The notes: generated from the letters alone by a model not told the origin. A stretch of 64,000 bases of DNA from Flavobacterium pectinovorum (GCF_006438875.1 NZ_RCZH01000022.1:37314-101313); one strand, 5' to 3'. Positions 27,126 to 37,532 are shown, numbered from the stretch's first letter. Made by a program: numbers and translations.

Positions 27126-27839
27126 TTAACTCGAAATCTCATTAAAAAACACCACACTATGACACGCTACAACAGCAGCCGTTTCAGTTCGTAAACGTGT
27201 ATTCCCTAACATGACCGGTTGAAAATTATTTTCTAAAGCCAATGCAATTTCTTTTTCAGAGAAATCGCCTTCGGGACCAATTAAAAGCGTTACGTTTTCA
27301 TTTGGTTTCAAAACATCTTTCAATGATTTCTTATCCGTTTCTTCGCAATGTGCGATTAATTGTAAACCGTCATTTTTTTGCTTGATGAATTCCTTAAACG
27401 AAATTGCCTCATTTAATTTTGGCAAATATGTTTCGTTAGATTGTTTCATTGCCGAAAGTATAATCTTTTCAAAACGCTCCATATTAATCACTTTTCGTTC
27501 AGAACGATCACAAATAATAGGCGTAATTTCCTGAATTCCAATTTCAGTAGCTTTTTCCAGAAACCATTCAAAACGATCGTTCATTTTGGTTGGAGCAACC
27601 GCAAGATGCAAACGAAATTTAGGCTCAGGAGTTTTTTTTATCGAAAGTACATTGACAATACATTTGTTATCTGAAGCCAGCGTGATTTCAGTTTCAAATA
27701 ATAATCCCAAACCATTTGTAACGTGTAGAATATCCGAATCTTTTTTTCGTAAAACCTTTATAATATGGCGGCTTTCTTCTTTATCAAAAGAAAAAGTTTC
27801 GGTCGTTTCGTCAATATCAGGATTGTAAAATAATTGCAT
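27126..27839 (-). CDS. rsmE: 16S rRNA (uracil-1498-N3)-methyltransferase
   Basis: A 237-aa protein of normal length. N-terminal PUA-like part: 'MQLFYNPDI', 'ESRHIIKVLRKKDSDILHVTNG'. SPOUT C-terminal part: 'QEITPIICDRSERKV', 'LLIGPEGDFSEKEIALA' and 'LGNTRLRTETAAVVACHSV', the trefoil-knot SAM site. It methylates U1498 in the decoding region of 16S rRNA. It is 3 bp downstream of tsaD on the same strand, so a translation-related operon is likely. Confidence 0.92.
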   Translation of the reverse strand: MQLFYNPDIDETTETFSFDKEESRHIIKVLRKKDSDILHVTNGLGLLFETEITLASDNKCIVNVLSIKKTPEPKFRLHLAVAPTKMNDRFEWFLEKATEIGIQEITPIICDRSERKVINMERFEKIILSAMKQSNETYLPKLNEAISFKEFIKQKNDGLQLIAHCEETDKKSLKDVLKPNENVTLLIGPEGDFSEKEIALALENNFQPVMLGNTRLRTETAAVVACHSVVFFNEISS

Positions 27840-27842
27840 AAT

Positions 27843-28865
27843 TTAAAATTGAATTCGCGCTTTAGAAACGACTGCAGAAGTTTCGAAACGACTTGATAAA
27901 TATTTTTGATATCCCACAATTCCAATCATTGCGGCGTTATCTGTTGTGTATTCGAATTTTGGAACGAATGTTTTCCAGCCGTATTTGGCTTCACTTTCTT
28001 TCAATCGGGTTCTAATTCCTGAATTTGCCGAAACTCCGCCACCAATCGCAATTTGTGTGATTCCGGTCTCTTTTACGGCTAATTTCAGTTTATCCATCAG
28101 GATTTCGATAATCGTATATTGTATAGAAGCACAAATATCATTCAGATTTTCCTCGATGAAATTTGGATTTTTTAATTTTTCCTTCTGAATAAAATAAAGA
28201 ATTGCCGTTTTTAATCCGGAGAAACTAAAATCTAATCCCGGAACTTTAGGTTTTGTAAAAGCAAAGGCTTTTGGGTTTCCTAATTTTGCATGTTTATCAA
28301 TTAATGGTCCGCCCGGATAAGGAAGTCCGAGGATTTTGGCACTTTTATCAAAAGCTTCACCAACGGCATCGTCAGTGGTTTCGCCAATGATTTCCATATC
28401 AAAAAAACCATTTACTTTTACGATTTGAGTATGACCGCCACTAATTGTTAAGGCCAAAAACGGAAATTCAGGTTTATCAAAACCTTCTTCGTCTATAAAA
28501 TGAGCCAAAATATGGGCATGCATATGATTGACCGCAATTAGCGGAATTTTTAGGGCTAATGACAACGATTTGCTAAAAGAACTTCCCACTAACAAAGATC
28601 CCATTAAACCTGGACCTTGCGTAAATGCAATGGCTGTTAACTGTTCTTTTTGTATATTTGCTTTACGAAGTGCCGCGTCAATTACAGGAACAATATTTTG
28701 CTGATGTGCTCTTGAAGCTAATTCAGGAACAACACCGCCATATTGATTGTGAATAAGCTGATTGGCAACAACATTTGACAGTACTTTATCGTTATGTAAA
28801 ACCGCGGCGGCAGTATCATCGCAGGAACTTTCGATGGCAAGAATAAAAACCTCTGAATTTTGCAT
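27843..28865 (-). CDS. tsaD: tRNA N6-threonylcarbamoyladenosine transferase TsaD
   Basis: 340 aa from the ATG at 28865, which gives the usual N-terminus (MQNSEVFILAIESSCDD); 11 more open codons lie upstream. ASKHA-fold motifs: 'ESSCDDTAAAV', 'GGVVPELASRAH', metal-binding 'HMHAHILAH', 'LTISGGHTQIV' and 'IAIGGGVSANSGIR'. With TsaB/C/E it makes t6A37 on ANN-decoding tRNAs. Divergent from tamB, with a ~140-bp shared upstream region. Confidence 0.94.
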   Translation of the reverse strand: MQNSEVFILAIESSCDDTAAAVLHNDKVLSNVVANQLIHNQYGGVVPELASRAHQQNIVPVIDAALRKANIQKEQLTAIAFTQGPGLMGSLLVGSSFSKSLSLALKIPLIAVNHMHAHILAHFIDEEGFDKPEFPFLALTISGGHTQIVKVNGFFDMEIIGETTDDAVGEAFDKSAKILGLPYPGGPLIDKHAKLGNPKAFAFTKPKVPGLDFSFSGLKTAILYFIQKEKLKNPNFIEENLNDICASIQYTIIEILMDKLKLAVKETGITQIAIGGGVSANSGIRTRLKESEAKYGWKTFVPKFEYTTDNAAMIGIVGYQKYLSSRFETSAVVSKARIQF

Positions 28866-29073
28866 ATAAAGGCACGAATTTTGAATTATATTTGACAAAT
28901 CAAATTATTAATTTTCTTTGACTTGTAAGGAGAAGCCAAAATTAAAGAATTTTTATCAAAAACAGTCGTTCTTTGTCTGTCCAAAGTAAATTTAAAAGAA
29001 AACTAAAATAAAAGCAGCTATCAAAAAAGTAAAGAAAATAGTATCCAGAACCCTAATTGGGTTAATCTTACTT

Positions 29074-32000
29074 TTGTTGGCACTCGCTATCATCTTGTCT
29101 TTGCCTGTGGTTCAGACCAAAATTGCCAATTACATTACCGCTTCCTTAAACAAAGATTTTAATGTGCATATTACTGTCGAAAGGACGGCAATAAATATAT
29201 TTGGTGGTGTTAAGCTAAAGAAAGTTTTAATTTTAGACCATCATAAAAAGACAATGATCTACTCTGACATTGTTGCAACTGATATTTTGGGGTTAAAAAG
29301 ATTGCTGGATGGAGATCTTATTTTTGGGGATATTCGTTTGACAGGTTTGATTTTTAACTTAAAAACATACAAGAATGAGCACGAGAACAATCTTAATGTG
29401 TTTATTAAAGCCTTCGAGAAAGGTCCGGAATCTCCAAAATCAAGCAAACATTTTTTATTAACGGCAAAAAACGCCTATATCGACAGAGGTGCTTTTTCTG
29501 TTGTGGATGAAAATAAAACAACACCAAAATTTCTTGATTTTAAAAAATTAAACGCATATATCAGCGATTTTAAATTGTACGGTCCTGATGTTAATACCAT
29601 AATACACAGGTTCTCATTTTTAGACCATCGTGGATTGTATGTTTCCAATTTTACAGGGAAATTCAGTTATACCAAAAAGCAAATCAAAGTTGAAAGTCTG
29701 GCTATAAAAACCAAAAGATCATGGATTTATGGTAAAGCCATTTTGAATTATAAAATTGAGGATTTCTTAGATTTTACAGACAAAGTAAAGTTTAATGTTG
29801 CATTGGATTCTGCTTCAATTGCTTCAAATGATATTCGTTATTTTTATGACGGATTAGGCAAAAATCAACATTTTAGAGTAAGATCCAAGATAAGAGGAAC
29901 GCTTAATAATCTTAATTTAAGACATCTTAAACTTACCGATACTAATGGTTCTAAGATTGCGGGAACTATTAATTTCAGAAATCTTTTAGGAAGCAAAACT
30001 CAAAAGTTTTCTATGGAAGGAAAGTTTGATAAACTAGTTTCCAGTTATGATAATCTGGTTGTTTTACTGCCAAATGTTTTAGGAAAAAAGCTTCCGAAAG
30101 AACTGCAAAGAATTGGAAAATTTAATATTGTTGGAAAAGCAAAAGTTTCCACAACAGATCTGGAGACGGAGTTCAAAATGATAACCGATCTGGGTAATGG
30201 TGAGGCGAAGATTCATATGAATAATATGGACTTTATTGATAAAGCGTCGTATTCCGGAAATGTGATTTTGGACAATTTTAATATTGGAGCTTTATTGAAA
30301 CGAAAGGATATTGGCAAAGTAACCCTAAATCTGGATGTTGATGGTGTTGGTTTTACAGAGAAATATCTGAATACGATTATAAAAGGAGATATTGCAAAAT
30401 TAGATTATAATAAATACACCTATAATAATATTGTTGTAAACGGTAATTTCAAATTGCCCTATTATAAAGGACAGGTTTCTATAAATGATCCAAACTTAAA
30501 TTTGACATTCGACGGTTTGGTTGATTTAAGTAAAAGAGAAAGCAAGTATGATTTTCATATAAATGTTGAAAATGCCGATTTGCGAAAACTGAAATTTGTC
30601 GATGATTCGATTTCTTCTTTTACTGGAGATGCGGTTGTGGAATTAACCGGAAATTCGATCGAAAATCTTCAGGGAAATGTCTATATTAAAGACGCTGTTT
30701 ATCAAAATCCAAAATCAACTTATGCCTTTGATGAAGTAACTGTCAGTTCTAATTTTGATGCAGATCGATTGCGAACAATTACCATTAATTCGACCGATGT
30801 TGTAAACGGAAAAATTGTAGGTAAGTTTCAGTTTGCACAATTAGATAAGCTGGTTATGAACTCGGTAGGAAGTTTGTACACCAATTATAAACCTTATAAA
30901 GTTCAAAAAGGTCAGTTTTTAAATTTTAATTTCCATGTTTACGACAAGGTTGTCGAAATGTTGTATCCGGAAGTTAATATTGATTCGTCGACTGTAATGC
31001 GCGGTAAAATCGATTCAGATCTTCAGGAATTTAAGTTTAAGTTTAAATCTCAAAAAATTACTGCGGCAAAAAATACCTTTGATAATATTCGAATCAATAT
31101 TGATAATAAAAACACGCTTTATAATGCTTATGTGGAACTTGATAGTATCAAAACACCTTATTATAAGGTAAGGGATTTTAGTTTGATTAATGTTACTGCA
31201 AAAGATACGCTCTTTGTTCGTTCAGAATTTAAAGGAGGAGAAAAAGGCGAGGATTATTATAATCTGAATTTATTTCACACCATTGATAAAAATAAAAATA
31301 ATATCGTTGGGATTAAGAAATCTGAGATGAAGTTTAAAGATTATTTGTGGTATTTGAATGAAGACGAAGAAAAAGATAATCAGATTGTTTTTGATCAGTT
31401 TTTCAAGAATTTCACTATAGATAATATTGTTCTGTCACATGAAAATCAAAAGATTGATTTGAACGGTATAATAAAAGGTACGGATTATAAAGATGTTGTG
31501 CTGAATTTTGAAGATGTCGATATTAATAAAATCACGCCATTTAATTCCAAGTTTGTATTCAACGGTAACTTAAATGGTAAGGTCAATTATAAGCAGAATA
31601 AAAATGTTTATCAACCCACGGCTTCAATTGTCATTGATCATCTTAATTTGAATAAAACAGAATTGGGAACGTTGAATTTTGATATTGCGGGCGATGAAAG
31701 CTTTAAAAAGTTTACGGTAAATTCTTCGATTCAAAATGGTTTTACAGAATCATTTAGAGCCAATGGAACTTTTGCAATAGAAAACAAGGAAACTCTTTTG
31801 GATCTGAATTTAAAACTCGAAGGATTTAATCTGGCGACTTTAGGATCAGTTGGCGGCGATGTTTTATCAAATGTGAGAGGAAGCGTTTCCGGAAATGCTG
31901 CGGTTGTAGGTAATCTTAAGAAACCGGAGATCAATGGTCGTTTATATGTAGAAAAGGCAGGAATGACAATTCCGTATCTTAATACTGATTATGAGTTGAG

Positions 32001-33564
32001 CGATCGAACCGTAATTGACTTAACCGATGAAAAGTTTTTGTTTAGAAACAATCAATTAACGGATACTAAATACGGAACCAAAGGATTGCTGAATGGAAGT
32101 ATCGAACACCATAATTTTGCAGATTGGAAATTAGATCTTACCATTACTTCAAAACGTTTATTGGCGCTTGATACAAAAGATAGTGAAGATGCGGCTTATT
32201 TTGGAACCGCATTTATAAATGGTACGGCAAGCATAAAAGGTCCGACAGATGGTTTATTTATTAAGGTAGATGCTAAATCTGAAAAAGGTACCGAAGTTAA
32301 GATTCCTATTAATAATGCGCAAAGTGTTGGAGAAAGCAGTTGGATTCATTTTGTTACACCAAAAGAGAAATACAATCTGGCAAATGGTATTGTCGAGAAA
32401 ACCAGAAACTATAACGGACTTGAACTGGAGTTTGATTTTGATATTACACCGGATGCAGAGGTGGAAGTAATTCTGGATAGAAATTCCGGACACGGTATGA
32501 AAGGAAAAGGTTACGGATCGTTATTGTTTAAAATTAATACACTAGGTAAGTTTAATATGTGGGGAGATTTCCAGGCATACGAAGGAACTTATAACTTTAA
32601 ATACGGAGGTTTAATCGATAAAAAATTCACGGTTAAAAAAGGTGGATCTATTATTTGGGAAGGAAATCCACTGAAGGCGCAGCTTAATTTGGAAGCTGTT
32701 TATAAAACATCGGCAAATCCGGCTGTATTATTAGACAACACTTCATCATTCAATAAAAAAGTTCCTGTAGAAGTTGTGATTGGTTTAAGAGGAGATTTAA
32801 CGAGTCCTGAGCCTAATTTTGATATTCAGTTTCCATCTGTGAGTAATGTTCTTAAATCTGAGATACAATATAAGTTAGATGATAAAGATATTCGTCAGAC
32901 GCAAGCATTGTATTTGTTATCTACAGGTTCGTTTATGAGTACAGACGGATTTAGCCAGGGCGATTTGTCAGGAACATTAACAGAAACTGCATCTAGTTTA
33001 TTAGGAGGCATTATAAAATCGGATAACGATAAAGTAAATATTGACTTAAATTATATTTCTGCAGATAAAAGATTGGGGCAGGAAGCAGATGGTCAGTTTG
33101 TGGCTAATATATCATCACAGGTAAATGAGAGAATTACAATCAATGGTAAGTTAGGAGTTCCGGTAGGAGGTGTTAATGAATCTGCGATTGTGGGTGATAT
33201 CGAAATCCTTTATAGAGTTAATGAAGACGGATCTATGAACCTTCGTTTGTTTAACAAAGAAAATGATATCAATTACGTTGGGCAGGGAATTGGTTATACA
33301 CAAGGTGTGGGTATCTCTTATGAAGTAGATTTTGATACTTTTAGTGAATTGGTAAATAAAATATTTAAAGATCATAAACTCGAACGCGCTATAAAAAGCT
33401 CTAATAATGATTTGCAGGATTCTAATCTAAATCCTGATTTTGTAAATTTCACTAATAAAAAAGACGCCAATAAGGATAAGAAGAAAACAGACAAAAAAGA
33501 AGAGGAAAAGAAACCGCCGCCACAAAACAATAATGAAGGTCTGATTCCTGATAATGACTTCTAA
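29074..33564 (+). CDS. tamB: TamB-like translocation/assembly module protein (DUF490)
   Basis: A very long beta-helical envelope protein, at least 1496 aa. It has an N-terminal membrane anchor ('LALAIILSLPVVQTKIANY'), AsmA/TamB-like repeats through the middle and a C-terminal TamB domain ('GTYNFKYGGLIDKKFTVKKG', 'LLGGIIKSDNDKVNIDLNY', 'LFNKENDINYVGQGIGYTQG'), then a Lys-rich tail with a short Pro run. It bridges the periplasm for outer-membrane assembly or lipid transfer. The start is uncertain: TTG 29074 lies inside the anchor. In frame upstream there are 21 basic/hydrophobic codons back to ATA 29008, with no ATG/GTG/TTG before stop 28993. The true protein probably starts near 29008. Confidence 0.88.
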   Translation: MLALAIILSLPVVQTKIANYITASLNKDFNVHITVERTAINIFGGVKLKKVLILDHHKKTMIYSDIVATDILGLKRLLDGDLIFGDIRLTGLIFNLKTYKNEHENNLNVFIKAFEKGPESPKSSKHFLLTAKNAYIDRGAFSVVDENKTTPKFLDFKKLNAYISDFKLYGPDVNTIIHRFSFLDHRGLYVSNFTGKFSYTKKQIKVESLAIKTKRSWIYGKAILNYKIEDFLDFTDKVKFNVALDSASIASNDIRYFYDGLGKNQHFRVRSKIRGTLNNLNLRHLKLTDTNGSKIAGTINFRNLLGSKTQKFSMEGKFDKLVSSYDNLVVLLPNVLGKKLPKELQRIGKFNIVGKAKVSTTDLETEFKMITDLGNGEAKIHMNNMDFIDKASYSGNVILDNFNIGALLKRKDIGKVTLNLDVDGVGFTEKYLNTIIKGDIAKLDYNKYTYNNIVVNGNFKLPYYKGQVSINDPNLNLTFDGLVDLSKRESKYDFHINVENADLRKLKFVDDSISSFTGDAVVELTGNSIENLQGNVYIKDAVYQNPKSTYAFDEVTVSSNFDADRLRTITINSTDVVNGKIVGKFQFAQLDKLVMNSVGSLYTNYKPYKVQKGQFLNFNFHVYDKVVEMLYPEVNIDSSTVMRGKIDSDLQEFKFKFKSQKITAAKNTFDNIRINIDNKNTLYNAYVELDSIKTPYYKVRDFSLINVTAKDTLFVRSEFKGGEKGEDYYNLNLFHTIDKNKNNIVGIKKSEMKFKDYLWYLNEDEEKDNQIVFDQFFKNFTIDNIVLSHENQKIDLNGIIKGTDYKDVVLNFEDVDINKITPFNSKFVFNGNLNGKVNYKQNKNVYQPTASIVIDHLNLNKTELGTLNFDIAGDESFKKFTVNSSIQNGFTESFRANGTFAIENKETLLDLNLKLEGFNLATLGSVGGDVLSNVRGSVSGNAAVVGNLKKPEINGRLYVEKAGMTIPYLNTDYELSDRTVIDLTDEKFLFRNNQLTDTKYGTKGLLNGSIEHHNFADWKLDLTITSKRLLALDTKDSEDAAYFGTAFINGTASIKGPTDGLFIKVDAKSEKGTEVKIPINNAQSVGESSWIHFVTPKEKYNLANGIVEKTRNYNGLELEFDFDITPDAEVEVILDRNSGHGMKGKGYGSLLFKINTLGKFNMWGDFQAYEGTYNFKYGGLIDKKFTVKKGGSIIWEGNPLKAQLNLEAVYKTSANPAVLLDNTSSFNKKVPVEVVIGLRGDLTSPEPNFDIQFPSVSNVLKSEIQYKLDDKDIRQTQALYLLSTGSFMSTDGFSQGDLSGTLTETASSLLGGIIKSDNDKVNIDLNYISADKRLGQEADGQFVANISSQVNERITINGKLGVPVGGVNESAIVGDIEILYRVNEDGSMNLRLFNKENDINYVGQGIGYTQGVGISYEVDFDTFSELVNKIFKDHKLERAIKSSNNDLQDSNLNPDFVNFTNKKDANKDKKKTDKKEEEKKPPPQNNNEGLIPDNDF

Positions 33565-33596
33565 TCTTATTGATTTTGTTAAAAATATGTTGATAT

Positions 33597-33627
33597 AAAA
33601 CCATTCGTTACATCGAATGGTTTTTTT
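33597..33627 (+). terminator. Rho-independent terminator of tamB
   Basis: The stem 'ccattcg..cgaatgg' with preceding A and following T7 lies about 32 bp after the stop. The rest of 33628-33879 is AT-rich upstream sequence of pfkA with no clear promoter boxes. Confidence 0.85.
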
Positions 33628-33879
33628 ATGCTAAATTTAGAGATTCAAAAAAATATTTCCAATTTTATAAAGGACTGATTTTTATAACACTTCATTTATG
33701 TATTGTTAATTTTAAACATTTAATTAAAATAATAGCCTTTTATTATTTTAAATGAATTTTTTACTATCGAAAAACTTATTAACGAAAACGTTTGAATTTA
33801 ACATATTTTATTAATTTATTATAAACATAACCCGTAAAGTGGTGAATGTTTGCTAATTTTACACTTTAATACTTAAATA

Positions 33880-34866
33880 ATGCCAAAAACAATAAAAAAA
33901 GTTGGTGTTCTAACATCGGGAGGTGACTCACCTGGAATGAATGCCGCGATTCGATCAGTTGTTCGAACATGTGCTTATCATAATATAGAATGCATAGGAA
34001 TTTATAGAGGGTATCAAGGAATGATCGAAGGAGATTTCAAAGAAATGGGACCTCGAAGCGTAAATAATATTGTAAACAAAGGAGGAACGATCTTAAAATC
34101 GGCTCGTTCTGTTGAGTTTAGAACCCCGGAAGGCCGTAAAAAAGCTCACGATAACCTTGTGAAAGCGGGAGTAGACGCTCTTGTTGTCATTGGAGGAGAC
34201 GGAAGTTTTACCGGAGGTTTGATTTTTAATTCAGAGTATAATTTTCCAGTAATGGGAATCCCCGGTACGATTGATAATGATATTTTTGGTACAACTCATA
34301 CATTAGGTTATGATACTGCTTTGAATACTGTAGTAGATTGTATCGATAAAATTAGAGACACTGCAAGTTCTCATAACCGTCTGTTTTTTGTAGAGGTTAT
34401 GGGTAGAGATGCCGGACATATTGCTCTTAATGCCGGAATTGGTGCTGGTGCCGAAGAAATTCTTATTCCTGAAGAAGATTTAGGTCTGGATAGATTATTA
34501 GATTCTCTTCAAAAAAGTAAAGCTTCAGGAAAATCATCAAGTATAGTAGTTATCGCAGAAGGTGATAAAATTGGTAAAAACGTTTTCGAATTAAAAGATT
34601 ACGTTGAAGCTAACTTGCCTGAATATGACGTAAGAGTTTCTGTTTTAGGACACATGCAGCGTGGTGGATCTCCATCTTGTTTTGACCGTGTTCTTGCAAG
34701 CCGTTTAGGTGTAAAAGCAGTAGAATCTTTAATTGAAGGTAAATCGAACTATATGGTAGGTTTACGCGAAGATAAAGTGGCTTTGACTCCATTAGAGCAA
34801 GCAATTAAAGGTAAATCTGAAATTGATAGAGAATTGTTGAGAGTGTCAGACATCATGTCTACATAA
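33880..34866 (+). CDS. pfkA: ATP-dependent 6-phosphofructokinase
   Basis: A 328-aa protein, the length of bacterial PfkA. Glycolysis: fructose 6-phosphate + ATP to fructose 1,6-bisphosphate. Motifs: 'LTSGGDSPGMNAAIR' (ATP loop), 'VIGGDGSFTGG' (nucleotide/Mg; the Gly after Asp supports ATP over PPi), 'GIPGTIDNDI' with catalytic Asp132, 'VEVMGRDAGHIAL' and 'GHMQRGGSPSCFDR'. It precedes gapA by 99 bp on the same strand, forming a glycolytic pair. Confidence 0.96.
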   Translation: MPKTIKKVGVLTSGGDSPGMNAAIRSVVRTCAYHNIECIGIYRGYQGMIEGDFKEMGPRSVNNIVNKGGTILKSARSVEFRTPEGRKKAHDNLVKAGVDALVVIGGDGSFTGGLIFNSEYNFPVMGIPGTIDNDIFGTTHTLGYDTALNTVVDCIDKIRDTASSHNRLFFVEVMGRDAGHIALNAGIGAGAEEILIPEEDLGLDRLLDSLQKSKASGKSSSIVVIAEGDKIGKNVFELKDYVEANLPEYDVRVSVLGHMQRGGSPSCFDRVLASRLGVKAVESLIEGKSNYMVGLREDKVALTPLEQAIKGKSEIDRELLRVSDIMST

Positions 34867-34965
34867 CATATACATACAAAAGTTTAAAAAAGGAATGAAG
34901 TTTATTGTGAGGAAATTAGACTTTAATATTAGTGTAATAAAAACAAAAGCAAAAAATTAAGTAAA

Positions 34966-35970
34966 ATGTCAAAAGTAAAATTAGGAATAAACGGATTTGG
35001 ACGTATCGGAAGAATCGTTTTTAGAGAATCTTTCAATAGAGATAATGTAGAAGTAGTAGCAATCAACGATTTATTAGATGTAGATCACTTGGCTTACTTA
35101 TTAAAATATGATTCAGTTCACGGTCGTTTCAACGGAACTGTAGAAGTTAAAGAAGGAAAACTTTACGTAAACGGAAGAAATATCCGTATTACTGCTGAAA
35201 GAAATCCAGCTGACTTAAAATGGAACGAAGTTGATGTGGATGTAGTTGCAGAATGTACTGGTATCTTCACAACTATCGAAACTGCAAATGAGCACATTAA
35301 AGGTGGTGCTAAAAAAGTAATTATTTCTGCTCCGTCTGCAGATGCTCCAATGTTTGTAATGGGTGTAAACCATGAAACTGCAAAAGCTACTGATTTAGTA
35401 GTTTCTAATGCTTCTTGTACTACAAACTGTTTAGCTCCTCTTGCTAAAGTTATTCACGATAACTTCGAAATTGTTGAAGCTTTAATGACAACTGTTCACG
35501 CAACAACTTCAACTCAAATGACTGCTGACGGACCGTCTAGAAAAGACTGGAGAGGTGGACGTGCTGCTTCAATTAATATCATTCCTTCTTCTACAGGAGC
35601 TGCTAAAGCTGTTGGAAAAGTAATTCCTTCTTTGAATGGAAAATTAACTGGAATGTCTTTCCGTGTTCCTACTGCTGACGTTTCTGTAGTAGATTTAACT
35701 GTAAAAGTTGCAAAAGAAACTACTTACGAAGAAATCCTTGCTGTATTGAAAAAAGCTTCTGAAACTGACATGAAAGGTATCTTAGGATATACTGAAGATG
35801 CTGTTGTTTCTCAAGATTTCATTTCTGACAAAAGAACTTCAATTGTTGATGCAACTGCAGGAATTGGTTTAAATTCAACTTTCTTCAAATTCGTATCTTG
35901 GTACGATAATGAGTACGGATACTCTAGTAAATTAATTGATTTATCTGTGCATATCGCAGGTTTAAAATAA
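34966..35970 (+). CDS. gapA: Glyceraldehyde-3-phosphate dehydrogenase, type I
   Basis: A 334-aa protein. NAD-binding 'INGFGRIGRIVFRES'; catalytic 'SNASCTTNCLAP' with Cys151; 'TTVHATTSTQMT' with the His of the dyad; C-terminal 'SWYDNEYGYSSKL'. It oxidises glyceraldehyde 3-phosphate to 1,3-bisphosphoglycerate. Codon use is strongly biased to a few codons (ttc, aac, gct, act), more than in its neighbours, as expected for a highly expressed gene. A terminator follows. Confidence 0.97.
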   Translation: MSKVKLGINGFGRIGRIVFRESFNRDNVEVVAINDLLDVDHLAYLLKYDSVHGRFNGTVEVKEGKLYVNGRNIRITAERNPADLKWNEVDVDVVAECTGIFTTIETANEHIKGGAKKVIISAPSADAPMFVMGVNHETAKATDLVVSNASCTTNCLAPLAKVIHDNFEIVEALMTTVHATTSTQMTADGPSRKDWRGGRAASINIIPSSTGAAKAVGKVIPSLNGKLTGMSFRVPTADVSVVDLTVKVAKETTYEEILAVLKKASETDMKGILGYTEDAVVSQDFISDKRTSIVDATAGIGLNSTFFKFVSWYDNEYGYSSKLIDLSVHIAGLK

Positions 35971-35986
35971 TAATATATAATTTTAC

Positions 35987-36018
35987 AAAATCCCGTTATT
36001 TCAAAGTAACGGGATTTT
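35987..36018 (+). terminator. Rho-independent terminator of gapA
   Basis: The stem 'aaatcccgtta...taacgggattt' lies 16 bp after the gapA stop and is followed by T-rich sequence. Confidence 0.85.
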
Positions 36019-36099
36019 CTCATTTTGTTACTTCTTTAATTAATGTAAAAAACACACTTATAAGTAGTTAAAGAACAACTAATCCAAAAACTAAATAAA

Positions 36100-36951
36100 A
36101 TGAAATTAATAGTTGATAGTGGATCTACTAAAGCCGATTGGATTGCAATTGATGATAATGGAAAAGTATTATTCACAACACAAACTTTAGGATTAAACCC
36201 TGAAATTCTTGATGGTCCTGAAATTATCACCAGATTGAATGATCGTTTTGATATTCTGCAAAATAAAAAAAACGCCACTCATTTGTTCTTTTACGGAGCA
36301 GGTTGTGGAACTGACAGAATGAAACTAGCTTTGTCTCAAATCTTTCAGGAATACTTTTCTAACGCAATTGTAGACGTTCAGGAAGATACTTATGCTGCTG
36401 TTTATGCAACTACTCCAAAAGGAGAAGAAGCAATTGTAAGTATATTAGGAACCGGATCTAACTGTAGTTATTTTGATGGAAAAGTATTGCATCAAAAAGT
36501 ACAATCATTAGGATATATTGCAATGGATGATTGTAGTGGAAATGTTTTTGGAAAAGAATTAATCAGAAAATATTATTTTAATAAAATGCCTAAGGAATTG
36601 GCAGTTGAATTTGAAAAAGAATACAACTTAGATCCTGATTTTATCAAAAATAAATTATACAAAGAACCAAATCCAAATGCGTATTTAGCGACATTTGCAA
36701 AGTTCTTAATCAAACATAAAGACACTGAATTTTGTAGAAAAATCATCTTCAAAGGAATGAAATCTTTTGTAAAAAATTACATCAAACAATTTGATAATTG
36801 CAAAGAAGTTCCCGTACATTTTGTGGGTTCTATTGCATTTTATTTAAAAGATGAATTACAAGAAACATTTGATAAATATGAACTTCAATTAGGAAATGTT
36901 TTAAGAAGACCTATCGATGGATTAATTGCTTATCATGTTGCTAATCAATAA
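36100..36951 (+). CDS. BadF/BadG-type ATPase, N-acetylglucosamine kinase-like
   Basis: A 283-aa ASKHA-fold sugar kinase: 'VDSGSTKADWIAID' (phosphate 1), 'GTGSNCSYFDGK' (phosphate 2), 'AMDDCSGNVFGKELIRKYYF' (adenosine/sugar region) and 'FVGSIAFYLKDEL'. Flavobacterial members are usually named N-acetylglucosamine kinase; sugar specificity cannot be read from the sequence. It sits between gapA and mgsA, 10 bp from mgsA, so amino-sugar phosphorylation and triose-phosphate overflow may be co-expressed. Confidence 0.85.
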   Translation: MKLIVDSGSTKADWIAIDDNGKVLFTTQTLGLNPEILDGPEIITRLNDRFDILQNKKNATHLFFYGAGCGTDRMKLALSQIFQEYFSNAIVDVQEDTYAAVYATTPKGEEAIVSILGTGSNCSYFDGKVLHQKVQSLGYIAMDDCSGNVFGKELIRKYYFNKMPKELAVEFEKEYNLDPDFIKNKLYKEPNPNAYLATFAKFLIKHKDTEFCRKIIFKGMKSFVKNYIKQFDNCKEVPVHFVGSIAFYLKDELQETFDKYELQLGNVLRRPIDGLIAYHVANQ

Positions 36952-36961
36952 ATAAAAGTAA

Positions 36962-37339
36962 ATGATGGAAATTGCTATTATAGCTCACGACGGTAAGAAG
37001 GCAGATATGGTTCAGTTTTTGAATAAAAACAAAACGCTTCTTCTTCAGGAAAATATTAAGTTGATCGCTACAGGAACTACTGGAAGTAAGGCTGTAAATG
37101 CCGGTTTTAAGGTAAAAAGAATGCTTTCAGGACCAATGGGAGGTGACGCACAGATTGCTGCGCGTGTAGCCGAAGGTAAAACACAGATGGTTTTCTTTTT
37201 TAAAGATCCTCTGGCAAGTCATGCTCATGAAGTCGATATTAATATGCTTATTCGTGTGTGCGATGTACATAATGTACCTTTAGCAACAAATGAAGCTTCT
37301 GCTCAATTGTTATTAAATGCTGTCGCATTGCAATTATAA
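36962..37339 (+). CDS. mgsA: Methylglyoxal synthase
   Basis: A 125-aa protein, near the length of small bacterial enzymes. It converts dihydroxyacetone phosphate to methylglyoxal and phosphate. The active-site pattern is complete: 'AHDGKK', 'ATGTTG' (Thr/Gly phosphate loop, residues 36-41), 'SGPMGGDAQ' with catalytic Asp62, and 'DPLASHAHEVD' with Asp82, His89 and Asp92. A second ATG three bases on is an alternative start. Probably co-transcribed with the kinase and closed by the terminator at 37366. Confidence 0.94.
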   Translation: MMEIAIIAHDGKKADMVQFLNKNKTLLLQENIKLIATGTTGSKAVNAGFKVKRMLSGPMGGDAQIAARVAEGKTQMVFFFKDPLASHAHEVDINMLIRVCDVHNVPLATNEASAQLLLNAVALQL

Positions 37340-37365
37340 AATTTCAATTCATTTAAATTATATAT

Positions 37366-37396
37366 AACCGTTTCATTTAATGAAACGGTTTTTTTA
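37366..37396 (+). terminator. Rho-independent terminator of mgsA
   Basis: The stem 'aaccgtttcat..atgaaacggtt' is followed by T7. Confidence 0.88.
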
Positions 37397-37532
37397 TTGC
37401 TTCTAAAATCGCAAAAATGATTTATTTGTAGCCTTTTTTTGCTGTTTTGCTAAATGTTTGATATCCATTATCTTATATTTAATCTACTTGCTTTTTTTAA
37501 AGTACATTTGAGTACTTATTTATTATTTAATC

